Assembly: GCA_965232595.1 (NCBI GenBank)
Contig: OZ246983.1
Coordinates: forward strand, 3,410,001 to 3,474,000
Source of the DNA: SZUA-309 sp965232595
Lineage (GTDB): Bacteria > Pseudomonadota > Gammaproteobacteria > Pseudomonadales > Azotimanducaceae
Direction of reading: 5' to 3'
Length of the DNA: 64,000 bases
This document shows positions 43,437-51,469 of the stretch, piece after piece. Within the stretch, counting starts at the first letter, position 1, and every line of letters starts with the position of its first letter. Under the pieces are notes generated by a model, which was not told the origin of the DNA, ran no database searches, and worked only from the letters and a program-made list of their open reading frames with translations. A program made the position numbers and the translations under genes.

Positions 43437-43835
43437 CTACTTGAACAGATCGTCCAGTCGCGCTTTTGCCTCCGCTTCTTTCGACTTAGGCGCTTCGCTC
43501 TCCGTTGGCTCCTCTGCCGCTTCGTCGGCTTGCTCAGAACCGAACAGCGCCTGCAGCTGATCTTTGGCAGCACCGGCTCGACTGCTGCGCTCGCCGCTGA
43601 AGGCGCCGGCATCGGGTCGGAACCAGTCACAGAAGTTGGCGTTCTCTTTGACCACGGGCGGGTCGGCCCGGTCTTCATCGCAGGCGCCTGTGACATCAGG
43701 CCGGTAGTGGCGGCAGAAACGACAGCAATGCAGCGCTTCGAAGCACTCCGGGCACTGCTCGTGACGGCTGATGGGGCGGGGCACGTCGTTCAGATCAGCA
43801 CCGCAGTTCCAGCATCTGAGCTCAGCTGCCGACAT
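43437..43835 (-). CDS. cysteine-rich zinc-ribbon-like protein downstream of dinB
   Basis: This 132-residue protein starts at ATG 43835 with GAGGAGG upstream, overlapping the dinB end by 14 bases. The amino-terminal 70 residues hold nine cysteines: Cys8/Cys11 (CWNC) and Cys28/Cys31 (CPEC) form a zinc ribbon, followed by CC at 37-38, Cys41 (CRFC), Cys52 and Cys69. The carboxy half is acidic and low in complexity (EQADEAAEEPTESEAPKSKE), ending ARLDDLFK, which looks like a short interaction tail; its position after the sequence QLQALFG hints at a beta-clamp-like peptide, but this is speculative. No function is known to me. Conservation beside dinB would suggest a role in lesion bypass or its control. 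Confidence 0.82.
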   Translation of the reverse strand: MSAAELRCWNCGADLNDVPRPISRHEQCPECFEALHCCRFCRHYRPDVTGACDEDRADPPVVKENANFCDWFRPDAGAFSGERSSRAGAAKDQLQALFGSEQADEAAEEPTESEAPKSKEAEAKARLDDLFK

Positions 43836-45069
43836 GATCGTCCTCCTCGCCGTGATCGAAGTCATCTCCCAGGTTGTCCCGATTCGGCGTGCTGTCCATT
43901 ACCGTCGTCGAGCCGAGGTCCCGGGCCCGTCGCACCACATTGTCGCCAAAGCGGGCGGAAAGCTCATCCAGCGTGGTTTCCAGACGCCGCTCCCGGTCGT
44001 CGCTGAAGAGATCGCGCTGGGTGGCGGTGCTCGGTCGAATCAGGTCGAAGGCGGTCAGGCCGACCAGGCGGAAGGGTCCGGGCTCGTCGAACCGGTCCAG
44101 CAGGCTGATGCCCGCCTCGAACAGTTCCTGGGCCACGTCGCTCGGTGCGGCCAGCGTGCACTGCCGGGAGACGAGCTTGAAGCTCGTGGTCTTCAGGCGC
44201 ACCCGCACGCCACCGGCGCGCAGCTCTTTGCGGCGCAGGCGCCGGGCGATGCGGTCGGCAGAGCGCTGCAGGTGCCGGGCGATGTCCGCCCGCTCCACCA
44301 CGTCTTCGTTCAGTGTCCGCTCCGAGCCCATGCTCCGGCTCTTGCGGCTGCCCTCTACCCGGCGCGGGTCGCGGCCGTGCGCCAGCTCGTAGAAGTGCCC
44401 GCCGACGCTGCCCAGCTGATTCCTGAGCTCGGCCGGGTCGGCGGCGGCCACATCGCCGATGGTTTCGTAGCCGAAGCGGGCCAGCTTCTCCTGCGTTTTC
44501 GGGCCGGCGCCCCAGAGTCGGGAGACTGGCAACCCGGCCAGCCAGCTGACCGTATCTTCCGGCGGCACAACGAGCAGCCCCTGCGGCTTGCAGACCCCTG
44601 ATGCGACTTTGGCCACATACTTGCTGGCCGCCACGCCAACCGAGACGTGCAGCCCGGTGGCTTCCAGCACCGCATCTTTGATCTTTTGGCCCATCTCGCT
44701 CGCCGCCCCGAAGATATGCTCCGCGCCCGTCATCTCGAGGAAAGCTTCATCCAGAGAAATGGCTTCCACGTCCGGAGAGAAGTCTCTGAATACGCTCATG
44801 ATCTTCGTCGACAGCTCGGTGTAGCGTTCGAACCGGGGCGGCACGACGATGGCGTGCGGGCAACGGCGCAGCGCTTCGGCCATGGGCATGGCGCTGCCGA
44901 CGTGAAAAGGGCGGGCTTCGTAGCTGGCGGTGAGGACGACCCCGCGGCGGCTCTGCGGGCCGACCAGGATGGGTTTGCCGATGAGGTCGGAGTTGTCCAG
45001 TTGCTCCACGGATGCGTAGAAGGCATCCATGTCGGCGTGCACCACGGTGCGCTGCCAACGCGCCGTCAT
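43822..45069 (-). CDS. dinB: DNA polymerase IV (Y-family)
   Basis: This 415-residue Y-family polymerase copies past DNA lesions. Motifs are VHADMDAFYASVEQ at the amino end (first catalytic aspartate), SLDEAFLEMTG near residue 105 (second aspartate and glutamate), and GVAASKYVAKVASGVCKP. The helix-hairpin-helix region is WGAGPKTQEKLARFG. The little-finger domain follows, and an extra tail of about 50 acidic residues (DSTPNRDNLGDDFDHGEEDD) makes it longer than the 351-residue Escherichia protein. It lies 21 bases after a 90-residue cysteine-rich gene and overlaps a zinc-ribbon gene by 14 bases. I see no clear LexA palindrome upstream. Confidence 0.95.
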   Translation of the reverse strand: MTARWQRTVVHADMDAFYASVEQLDNSDLIGKPILVGPQSRRGVVLTASYEARPFHVGSAMPMAEALRRCPHAIVVPPRFERYTELSTKIMSVFRDFSPDVEAISLDEAFLEMTGAEHIFGAASEMGQKIKDAVLEATGLHVSVGVAASKYVAKVASGVCKPQGLLVVPPEDTVSWLAGLPVSRLWGAGPKTQEKLARFGYETIGDVAAADPAELRNQLGSVGGHFYELAHGRDPRRVEGSRKSRSMGSERTLNEDVVERADIARHLQRSADRIARRLRRKELRAGGVRVRLKTTSFKLVSRQCTLAAPSDVAQELFEAGISLLDRFDEPGPFRLVGLTAFDLIRPSTATQRDLFSDDRERRLETTLDELSARFGDNVVRRARDLGSTTVMDSTPNRDNLGDDFDHGEEDDHVGS

Positions 45070-45090
45070 GGCTCAACTGAACCGCGAGGT

Positions 45091-45363
45091 TCAGGCGATG
45101 TCAGTGCCCCGACGAGCGCCCAGCAGGCGTGCTGCCAGGTGCCGGATGCCCGCTCGATCCGGAGCGGGTTTCGGCTTGAAGTCCTCCCGGCGGTCGTTGA
45201 GCGTGCGGTACTCGCACTGGCACAGACCCGGAGAGGTGCAGTTCGTAAGAGGCAGCTTGGGTGCGTTGGTGGACAGAAACCGCTTTCCGTCGAGCGCAGT
45301 AGCCGACCGGCAGCACCCTGCCGGATGATGGATGGATACCGCGCGGTAATCCCCGATGTACAT
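45091..45363 (-). CDS. small cysteine-rich protein upstream of dinB
   Basis: This 90-residue protein begins MYIGDYRAVSIHHPAGCC and has cysteines at 17, 18, 42, 48 and 50, with the block LPLTNCTSPGLCQCEYRTLNDRR. The spacing C-x5-C-x-C followed by a tyrosine and Asp-Arg-Arg looks like a small metal-binding knuckle and resembles a family of uncharacterised proteobacterial proteins. The carboxy end is basic. It is the first gene of a tight leftward set with dinB and the zinc-ribbon gene. The ATG has GGAAGGGAAGGACA upstream. Codon usage and cysteine spacing argue that it is real and not a shadow. No function is known to me. Confidence 0.75.
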   Translation of the reverse strand: MYIGDYRAVSIHHPAGCCRSATALDGKRFLSTNAPKLPLTNCTSPGLCQCEYRTLNDRREDFKPKPAPDRAGIRHLAARLLGARRGTDIA

Positions 45364-45526
45364 TGTCCTTCCCTTCCTGAACCTGATGTCGCTATTGTCG
45401 CCGCCGCTCTGGGGGCAAAATCGGGCCTAAAAACAGCCCGTATATCAGGTACTTCCCCGCTGGTTCTTATAGTCAGCTTTGGGGGAAGATCGAAGCTACA
45501 CCTATCTGGACAAATTGTGAACACCC

Positions 45527-45535
45527 TGTGGATAA
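45527..45535. promoter_or_regulatory. perfect DnaA box (TTATCCACA, minus-strand orientation)
   Basis: TGTGGATAA is the exact complement of the consensus 9-mer. It sits in an AT-rich stretch about 165 bases upstream of the cysteine-rich/dinB operon. A single copy can occur by chance, so the regulatory reading is weak. Confidence 0.4.
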
Positions 45536-45586
45536 CTAATTAGGTCAAATGCTTTGACTGTTTGATCGGCATCAACTGCGTTGCCG

Positions 45587-46675
45587 CTACCCGAAGAAGG
45601 CGTCGAAGGGCTCGTGTCGAGGCCCGTTCTCGTCGCACACGGCGAACCGCCGATCACCGCCGTAGAAGGCAACACCCGCGTAGTCGCCGGCCTTGTTCAG
45701 CACGTAGAAACTCACGTTGAAGCGCGGCTGGCCTTCGTCGTTAAGCAACCGAGGATCGATGGTGTACGAGGCGATCCGCTGCAATGCCGCCATGCCGGCA
45801 TCTTTCGGGCTCATACCCTGGCGCATGAACTCGACGATCAGAAACGATGCCAGGCTGTAGAGATTGGCTTCGCCGCGCCCGGTGGAGCCGGCTGCACCGA
45901 TGTCGTTGTCCACATACAGCCCGGCGCCCAGGATGGGGGAGTCGCCGACCCGGCCCGGGACCTTCCAGGCCAGGCCGCTGGTAGTGGTCACCCCGCAGAC
46001 GTCACCGGCGCCGTTCACGCCGTTGCAGTTGATGGTGCCGTAGTAGTGCTCCGGGTCGATCTTGCCCTCGGCGACCATCTCGAGCCCGGTTTCGAAGCCG
46101 GCCTGAGCTCGTGACTCGGGATCCGGATAGTGATGCGCGTCGGTGCGCCGTTTCCACTCCAGCCACAGCTCGCGGGAGCGGGGTGTGTTCAGGTCGTCCT
46201 CGATGGTGAAGCCCATGTTGCGGGCAAACCGTTGCGCGCCTTCGTCCACCAGCAGGTGGTGGTCGGTCACATCGGCAACCGCCCTGGCAACCAGAGAGGG
46301 GTTACGCACACCCTTGAGGCAGGCGACGCCGCCGGCGCGCCGCTTCGGTCCGTGCATGCAGCAGCTGTCCAGGGTGACCACACCGTCCGCGTCCGGCAGG
46401 CCGCCGAAACCGACGCTGGTGTCTTCCGGGTCCAGCTCGACGATGTTCACGCCGGCAATCAAGGCGTCCAGCACATCGTCGCCGTTGGTCATTCGCTCGA
46501 ACGCCAGCTCCACGCAGGAAACCTCGCCGCCGTTCTTTGCGGTAAGGCCATTTCCGGAAGCGACAACCACCGGCTTGCTGCCGCCGCGGCGAACGGCAGG
46601 GGCTGCCTGCACGCTGCTGGCGGCGACGCCGATGGCGGTGGTGGCGAGAAAACGGCGGCGATTGAGGATTGGCAT
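45587..46675 (-). CDS. N4-(beta-N-acetylglucosaminyl)-L-asparaginase (glycosylasparaginase), Tat-exported
   Basis: This 362-residue Ntn hydrolase has a twin-arginine signal (ILNRRRFLATTAIGVAAS) and would act in the periplasm. The nucleophile is the threonine in DVCGVTTTSGLAWKVPGRVGD-type sequence near residue 205, revealed by self-cleavage before it; GAGLYVDNDIGAAGSTGRGE binds substrate. GFGGLPDADGVVTLDSC is the usual first block. The enzyme cuts GlcNAc from asparagine in glycopeptide remnants; related proteins are isoaspartyl peptidases. AGGAG precedes the ATG. The gene stands alone, between the dinB operon and MmcQ. Confidence 0.93.
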   Translation of the reverse strand: MPILNRRRFLATTAIGVAASSVQAAPAVRRGGSKPVVVASGNGLTAKNGGEVSCVELAFERMTNGDDVLDALIAGVNIVELDPEDTSVGFGGLPDADGVVTLDSCCMHGPKRRAGGVACLKGVRNPSLVARAVADVTDHHLLVDEGAQRFARNMGFTIEDDLNTPRSRELWLEWKRRTDAHHYPDPESRAQAGFETGLEMVAEGKIDPEHYYGTINCNGVNGAGDVCGVTTTSGLAWKVPGRVGDSPILGAGLYVDNDIGAAGSTGRGEANLYSLASFLIVEFMRQGMSPKDAGMAALQRIASYTIDPRLLNDEGQPRFNVSFYVLNKAGDYAGVAFYGGDRRFAVCDENGPRHEPFDAFFG

Positions 46676-46772
46676 CAGGTCTCCTGAGCAGTGGTTGGCA
46701 TCTCGAAGAGCATGCCACGATTGCCTCAGGCAGAGGAGAGGATTGCGGAAGGCGGCAGCCAGTCCGGTCCGG

Positions 46773-47543
46773 TCAGGCCTCGCCCAGCGCTTTCAGCATC
46801 CGTTTCAGCGCGAAGTGCCGGTAGCTTTCCATCAGCAGCCCCTCGATCTCCTCCCAGTCGGCATGGTCCTCTACGTCCAGATTGATCCAGCCGTTGTGGC
46901 CGGTGTAGGCGGGTATCCGGTAGCGTGGCGCGCCGGCGAGCCCAGCCTGTCGCTCGGGGCCTACCCAGAAAGAGAGGTTCATCCTGCCCGTGTAGTAGGC
47001 GGTACTGACGAAGGTTTTCTTCCCGGCCTTCCACACCGGGTTGCCGAACTGCCGTTCTTCCGAAGTTTCCGGCAGCCGCTCGCAGAGGGCGCCGAGCTCT
47101 TTCAGCACGACCTTTGCGCGCTTGCCCAGATAGGGATCAACTTCCTCGGGGCGGAACTTACGCTCCGGTGCCGGGCTCGAGAGTTTCTCCGGAAGGCTGT
47201 CGGCCAGCGATTTCGGCGCCCGCTTCTCGTACGCCTCGCGAACCCGGGCGATGACCGATTGCCAGGTGATGCCGGTGTTCAGCTCCACGCCCAGCCAGCC
47301 TTTCGGGCCGACGTAGGGCGGCACGAAGTAGTACTCGGGTTCCATCTCGGTGTAGAGCTGCTGCGCGCCGGGCGGCGAATCCAGGTTCAGCGCCACGTGG
47401 CCGTCCCCGTGATGGTTGATGGTGTAGGTGGCAAACGTCTTGCCGCGCACCTTGAAGCTCGGCGAGCCGTGCGAGAGCACTTCTTCCGTTTCCGGCAGGC
47501 CCGCCATGAGCTCGCGCACTGCCTGGCTGATGTCCCTGGCCAT
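46773..47543 (-). CDS. tandem MmcQ/YjbR-domain protein
   Basis: The 256-residue protein holds two MmcQ/YjbR-like (DUF419) units. The first, about residues 5-115, has LPETEEVLSHGSPSFKVRGKTFA; the second, about 140-250, repeats it as LPETSEERQFGNPVWKAGKKTFV. Both end in the helical YVGPKGWLGVELN / YTGHNGWINLDVE-type motif. Single-domain members bind DNA or act as small cyclase-like folds, with no settled role. A fused repeat would make one chain equal to the usual dimer. ATG 47543 has GGAGAGGAGC upstream. It is divergent from the GST-like pair at 47628. Confidence 0.85.
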   Translation of the reverse strand: MARDISQAVRELMAGLPETEEVLSHGSPSFKVRGKTFATYTINHHGDGHVALNLDSPPGAQQLYTEMEPEYYFVPPYVGPKGWLGVELNTGITWQSVIARVREAYEKRAPKSLADSLPEKLSSPAPERKFRPEEVDPYLGKRAKVVLKELGALCERLPETSEERQFGNPVWKAGKKTFVSTAYYTGRMNLSFWVGPERQAGLAGAPRYRIPAYTGHNGWINLDVEDHADWEEIEGLLMESYRHFALKRMLKALGEA

Positions 47544-47627
47544 TGCTCCTCTCCCTCAGGAAACCATGAGCTATGATTCTCCCCCGGACCGTAGAGGTCA
47601 AACCAAGCACTCTGGGAGAAAGCAGCT

Positions 47628-48338
47628 TTGAAGATCGAGGACTTCGATCCCTGGCGTTCCGAGCGGCCGCTCATCGTCTACATGGATATCAAGAGCCCGT
47701 ACGCCTTCATCGCCAAAGATCCGACTTACCGGATGGCGGAAGAGCTGGGCATTCAGATCGACTGGCGACCACTCACCCTCAACATCCCCAGCTACCTGGG
47801 ATCCGCCAAGCTCGACAAGCAGGGCAAGGTGGAGAGTTCAGAACGGACGCCGGAACAGTGGGCGAAGGTGAAGTACGCCTATCGTGACGCCCGACGCTAT
47901 GCGGCGGAGCTGGATTGCGGGCTGCGGGGCACGGAGAAGATCTGGGACACGTCCATTGCGCACATGGGCTTCTGGTGGGCTAAGGAGCAGGGTGATGAGG
48001 TGCTGCGCGCCTATCTGGATCATGTCTACCCACGCTTCTGGGTCCGTGACTTCGATGCCGAAGATGTGGCCGTGGTTGCCGCGGCGCTCGCGCAGGCGGG
48101 AGCCGACGTCGCAGGATTCGAGGACTATGTTGACGGTGAAGGTCGGTCTTTTCACGAGGCCAGCCAGCTGGCGATTTTCCAGGCCGGCATTTTTGGCGTG
48201 CCCGGCTACGTGCTCGAAGGCGAGTACTTCTTCGGGCGCGAGCACCTGCCCATGGTGCGCTGGCTGCTCGGTGGCAGGAAAGGGCCTGCCCCTGATGTGG
48301 CCAATCCGGGCATGGGTCAGGAGGGTGCGTGGTCGTGA
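47628..48338 (+). CDS. DsbA-fold kappa-GST/HCCA-isomerase-like protein 1
   Basis: The 236-residue protein has a thioredoxin-like DsbA fold of the 2-hydroxychromene-2-carboxylate isomerase / kappa glutathione transferase type: VYMDIKSPYAFIAKDP at the amino end (Ser as the catalytic position, no CxxC) and IFGVPGYVLEGEYFFGREHLPMV near the carboxy end. Such enzymes bind glutathione. The start is a TTG at 47628 with GGGAG upstream. Its stop overlaps the next gene by ten bases, and a gamma-glutamyltransferase follows. The substrate cannot be named; an aromatic ring-cleavage isomerase is one option. Confidence 0.85.
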   Translation: MKIEDFDPWRSERPLIVYMDIKSPYAFIAKDPTYRMAEELGIQIDWRPLTLNIPSYLGSAKLDKQGKVESSERTPEQWAKVKYAYRDARRYAAELDCGLRGTEKIWDTSIAHMGFWWAKEQGDEVLRAYLDHVYPRFWVRDFDAEDVAVVAAALAQAGADVAGFEDYVDGEGRSFHEASQLAIFQAGIFGVPGYVLEGEYFFGREHLPMVRWLLGGRKGPAPDVANPGMGQEGAWS

Positions 48339-48979
48339 GCCAGACTGAGCTGACCGTCCTGTTCGACTTCAAAGATCCCGCCTCTTACCTGGCGCTGGCA
48401 CCGACCCGGGCGCTGATCGAGTCGCTGAACCTGAAGAGCCACTGGTATCCCTTCATCGGCAGCCCCATGAGAGCGCCGGTCGAGCCGGAAGATCCGGAAG
48501 ATCGCGGCGGCTGGCACCGCTACAACAGAGCCACGTACCTGGCCCGGGACCTCATCCGCTACGCCGAGGCACGAGCGCTGCCGGCCCGGCACTTTGCCGA
48601 CGGCGGGCTGTATCGCACGACCAGCGGCGAGTTCGCCGCCATGGGCTTCAACTGGGCGGTGGGGGCCGGTCCTGAGTTCGCCAGGCAATACATGGACCGG
48701 GCCTTCGAAGGCCATTGGGACGGAGCGGTGGATCTCGACGCGATTGCTGATGTGGAGATGCTGCTCCAGGCGTGCGGCATCGATGCGGAAGGTTTTGACG
48801 TCTACTGCCAGCAGGAGGGGCTCGAAGAGTTGCTGGCCCAGCGTCAGGACATCGGCGAGGCGGGTGGCTTCGCGACGCCGAGCTGCCTGCTCGACGGCGA
48901 GGCGTTCGTCGGTCGCCAGCACCTGCCGTATCTGGCTGAGCGGATACGAAGGCTCGCGAGCGGGGAGCAGCAGACATGA
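48329..48979 (+). CDS. DsbA-fold kappa-GST/HCCA-isomerase-like protein 2
   Basis: This 216-residue paralogue has LTVLFDFKDPASYLALAPTRALIE at the amino end, and GGFATPSCLLDGEAFVGRQHLPYL near the carboxy end. As in its partner there is no CxxC, so it is a glutathione-binding transferase or isomerase and not a disulfide oxidase. A GTG at 48329 is used (another at 48335 is possible); GGAGG precedes both. It overlaps the first gene by ten bases and its stop overlaps the transferase start (ATGA). The pair may form a heterodimer. Compared with partner 1, the SPY motif of the active site has become DPASY. Confidence 0.83.
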   Translation: MVVSQTELTVLFDFKDPASYLALAPTRALIESLNLKSHWYPFIGSPMRAPVEPEDPEDRGGWHRYNRATYLARDLIRYAEARALPARHFADGGLYRTTSGEFAAMGFNWAVGAGPEFARQYMDRAFEGHWDGAVDLDAIADVEMLLQACGIDAEGFDVYCQQEGLEELLAQRQDIGEAGGFATPSCLLDGEAFVGRQHLPYLAERIRRLASGEQQT

Positions 48980-50538
48980 ACTGGGACCTTCCGCACGCAG
49001 CGGCGCACGCGCCGATCTGCGCCTCGAACATGGTCGCCACGTCGCAGCCGCTGGCGACTCAGGCGGGTCTCGAGGCGCTGCGGCAGGGCGGCAACGCCGT
49101 GGATGCGGTGCTGGCCGCTGCCATCACCCTGACGGTTGTGGAGCCGAACAACAACGGCCTGGGCAGCGACGCGTTTGCCATCCTCTGGGACGGCGAGGCG
49201 CTGGTCGGACTGAACGCATCGGGCCGGGCCCCGGCGCTGATGACGGCAGATCGTTATGCGGGCCTAGAGGAGATGCCGACGCTTGGCTGGGGCGCGGTGA
49301 CCGTACCGGGCGCTGTCAGTGCCTGGACTGCCCTGTCCGAGCGCTACGGGCGATTGCCGTTTGCCGACCTGTTTGAGGCTGCTATCCGTTACGCGCGCGA
49401 CGGGTTTCAGGTGGGGCCGAAAACCGCTTACTACTGGAAGCTGGCGGAGCGTACCTACGCCAACTATCCCGATTTTGCCGAGCACTTCTTCCCGGCGCCC
49501 GGGCCAGGAGTACGGTTTCGCCGACCGGACATGGTCGGCTCGCTGGAACAGATCGCCGCGAGCGGTGGTGAAGCCTTCTACCGCGGCGCGCTGGCGGAAG
49601 CCATGGCGAGCGCCTCCGAGGCGGATGGCGGGGCGCTGCGCCTGGCGGATCTGGCGTCGCACCAGGCTGACTGGGTGACGCCGATCGCGCAACAATACGG
49701 CCGGGTGGCCCTGCACGAGATCCCGCCGAACGGGCAGGGCCTGGCGGCTCAGATCGCGCTGGCGTTGCTGGCGGCAGGCGGGCCGGCACCGTTCGATACC
49801 GTTGCGGGCGTGCACCGGCAGATCGAGTGCATGAAGATCGCCATCCGTGCGGCCTTCGATCACTTTGCCGACCCGGACGCCATGCGGCTGACGCCGGAGG
49901 AGCTGCTCGGTGCGGACAGCATCCGGCGTGCCGCGGCGAGCATCGGTGAGCGGGCGAGCGAGTTGCCACCGGTTGCACTGCCGGTGGGCCACGACACCGT
50001 CTACCTCTGCGCGGCTGATGCGGAGGGCCGGATGATCTCGTTCATCCAGTCGAACTACCTCGGTTTCGGCTCCGGGATCGTGATCCCGGGTACGGGCATT
50101 TCGATGCAGAATCGCGGGATGGGCTTCTCGCTGGATCCGGAGCATCCGAACTGCGTGGGTCCGGGCAAACGACCCTTCCACACCATCATCCCGGGGTTTG
50201 TCACTGAGGACGGGGCGCCACGCCTGGCGTTCGGCGTCATGGGCGGACACATGCAGCACCAGGGGCATTTTCAGATGGTGCAGCGGCTGTTCGACTACGA
50301 CGAGAACCCGCAGGCGGCGAGCGACGCGCCGCGCTGGCACGTGTTCCCGGACTTCTCAGTCGGCCTCGAGCCCGGCTTTCCTGAGCCCATCGCCAAAGGG
50401 CTGGCGGCGCTCGGCCACTCGGTTCGCTACGTGGATCAGGAGCACGTGTTCGGCGGTGCGCAGCTGATACTTAAGACCGAGCACGGCTACGTCGCCGGCT
50501 CTGATCATCGTAAGGAAGGTCAGGCCGCCGGGTTCTGA
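48976..50538 (+). CDS. gamma-glutamyltransferase family protein without signal peptide
   Basis: The 520-residue Ntn hydrolase has the transferase layout: ATQAGLEALRQGGNAVDAVLAAA-type amino end, ERYGRLPFADLFEAAIRYAR, and the self-cleavage site GHDTVYL, with Thr341 as nucleophile. Gly-rich NRGMGFSLDPEHPN and RPFHTIIPGF follow. These enzymes break the gamma-glutamyl bond of glutathione and its conjugates. The protein lacks a signal peptide, so it probably works in the cytoplasm, like the YwrD-type members. It is translationally coupled to two kappa-GST-like proteins, suggesting conjugate formation and then breakdown. Its end overlaps the PaaX gene by 19 bases on the other strand. Confidence 0.92.
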   Translation: MNWDLPHAAAHAPICASNMVATSQPLATQAGLEALRQGGNAVDAVLAAAITLTVVEPNNNGLGSDAFAILWDGEALVGLNASGRAPALMTADRYAGLEEMPTLGWGAVTVPGAVSAWTALSERYGRLPFADLFEAAIRYARDGFQVGPKTAYYWKLAERTYANYPDFAEHFFPAPGPGVRFRRPDMVGSLEQIAASGGEAFYRGALAEAMASASEADGGALRLADLASHQADWVTPIAQQYGRVALHEIPPNGQGLAAQIALALLAAGGPAPFDTVAGVHRQIECMKIAIRAAFDHFADPDAMRLTPEELLGADSIRRAAASIGERASELPPVALPVGHDTVYLCAADAEGRMISFIQSNYLGFGSGIVIPGTGISMQNRGMGFSLDPEHPNCVGPGKRPFHTIIPGFVTEDGAPRLAFGVMGGHMQHQGHFQMVQRLFDYDENPQAASDAPRWHVFPDFSVGLEPGFPEPIAKGLAALGHSVRYVDQEHVFGGAQLILKTEHGYVAGSDHRKEGQAAGF

Positions 50539-51368
50539 GGGCCCTGACCGTTGCTTGCTTCGTGCTGCTGGAAGATCTCCCGCCAGTAGGCCTTGCCGAT
50601 CCGGTCGTAGTCGCGCATCGCATCGATCATCGCGCGCCGGGCCTGCGCATCCACCAGCGCGTCGGGCAGCAGCGGGTCCAGGAGGATCGCCCTCGTCACT
50701 TCCCGGCCGATCAGCAGCGTTTCCCGGGCTGCGGCAGCGTCATCGAGGTGGGCAAGGCGGTCGGTGCTGGCCGCGAGCGCCTGCACGTTCTCATGGTAAC
50801 GCCGGGCGAGCGCGTCGGTCTGCCAGAGGGCACGCGGGTCCAGTTGCTCTGGCGGTGCGAACTGCCGGATCTGGGCGCAGAGGCTGCCCGGCACCAGGCC
50901 GAGCTCGAGCAGATCTGCCCGGACCTGATCCAGCGTGCGCGCCAGGTTCGCCGGCCGCACCCACAGGCCGGAAGCCATCTCGGCGAAACCGAACAAACCA
51001 AGCGCACGCTCGTTGCCACGCACGGCAGCCTTGTTGCTGCGGGCCAGGTGGCCTACCAGCACCGTCAGCCACTCTCCCTGCCAGTCCACCAGCGAAGCCT
51101 CTGCCCGGGACCAGTTTTTCACCAGTGAGTGCAGGGTGCCGGCCCGAGATCCCAGCGCGTAGCGGCCGCGGCCGGCGCTGGTGAGCGACCCTTCCCGGAC
51201 CAGGCGGGCGAGCGCCACGCGGATGCTGCCGGGATCCATCTCGAACAGGTGGCCGGCAGCAATCAGGTAGCTGGCGGAGAGGGCGCGGGCGCTCGTCGAG
51301 TCCATGAGGGTAAGGATCAGCTCACGAGCGGAGAGCGGGTTGGCGTCTGAGGTCTGCATCGTCTGCAT
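50520..51368 (-). CDS. PaaX-family transcriptional regulator
   Basis: This 282-residue regulator has an amino-terminal winged helix (LSARELILTLMDSTSARALSA through SIRVALARLVREGSLTSAGRGRYAL), a central PaaX domain (WQGEWLTVLVGHLARSNKAA, WVRPANLA) and a helical carboxy end. PaaX represses phenylacetate genes and responds to phenylacetyl-CoA, but relatives control other acyl-CoA-linked genes. ATG 51368 is used, though ATG 51359 is in frame. It is divergent from a fatty acid desaturase, with a perfect 8-bp inverted repeat between them. The desaturase is thus the likely target, in place of a phenylacetate operon, which is not in the window. Confidence 0.87.
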   Translation of the reverse strand: MQTMQTSDANPLSARELILTLMDSTSARALSASYLIAAGHLFEMDPGSIRVALARLVREGSLTSAGRGRYALGSRAGTLHSLVKNWSRAEASLVDWQGEWLTVLVGHLARSNKAAVRGNERALGLFGFAEMASGLWVRPANLARTLDQVRADLLELGLVPGSLCAQIRQFAPPEQLDPRALWQTDALARRYHENVQALAASTDRLAHLDDAAAARETLLIGREVTRAILLDPLLPDALVDAQARRAMIDAMRDYDRIGKAYWREIFQQHEASNGQGPQNPAA

Positions 51369-51395
51369 CGATGGGGCTTCTTGGTACGCGGAAGA

Positions 51396-51436
51396 TATTA
51401 CACGACTTGTCAGATATTGGCGATTTGTGTAATAAT
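51396..51436 (+). promoter_or_regulatory. inverted-repeat operator over a sigma-70 promoter of the desaturase
   Basis: TATTACAC (51396-51403) and GTGTAATA (51427-51434) are perfect inverted repeats whose centres are 31 bases apart, about three helical turns. Between and over them lies a promoter candidate: TTGTCA (51407-51412), an 18-base spacer and AATAAT (51431-51436), reading toward the desaturase. A bound repressor such as the divergent PaaX protein would cover the -10 box. Confidence 0.6.
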
Positions 51437-51469
51437 CAAGACCATTCTGAACGTGCGGAACGGCAGGAC

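Noticed and set aside
45420..45460. Possible LexA box upstream of the dinB operon
   Set aside because: ACAG and CAGG around GTATAT look like half sites but run in the same direction; no CTG-N10-CAG palindrome is present.
45066..45524. 152-residue minus-strand frame overlapping the cysteine-rich gene
   Set aside because: Its composition (Ser/Thr/Arg/Ala runs) is that of a shadow; the frame of the 90-residue protein has a good ribosome site and patterned cysteines.
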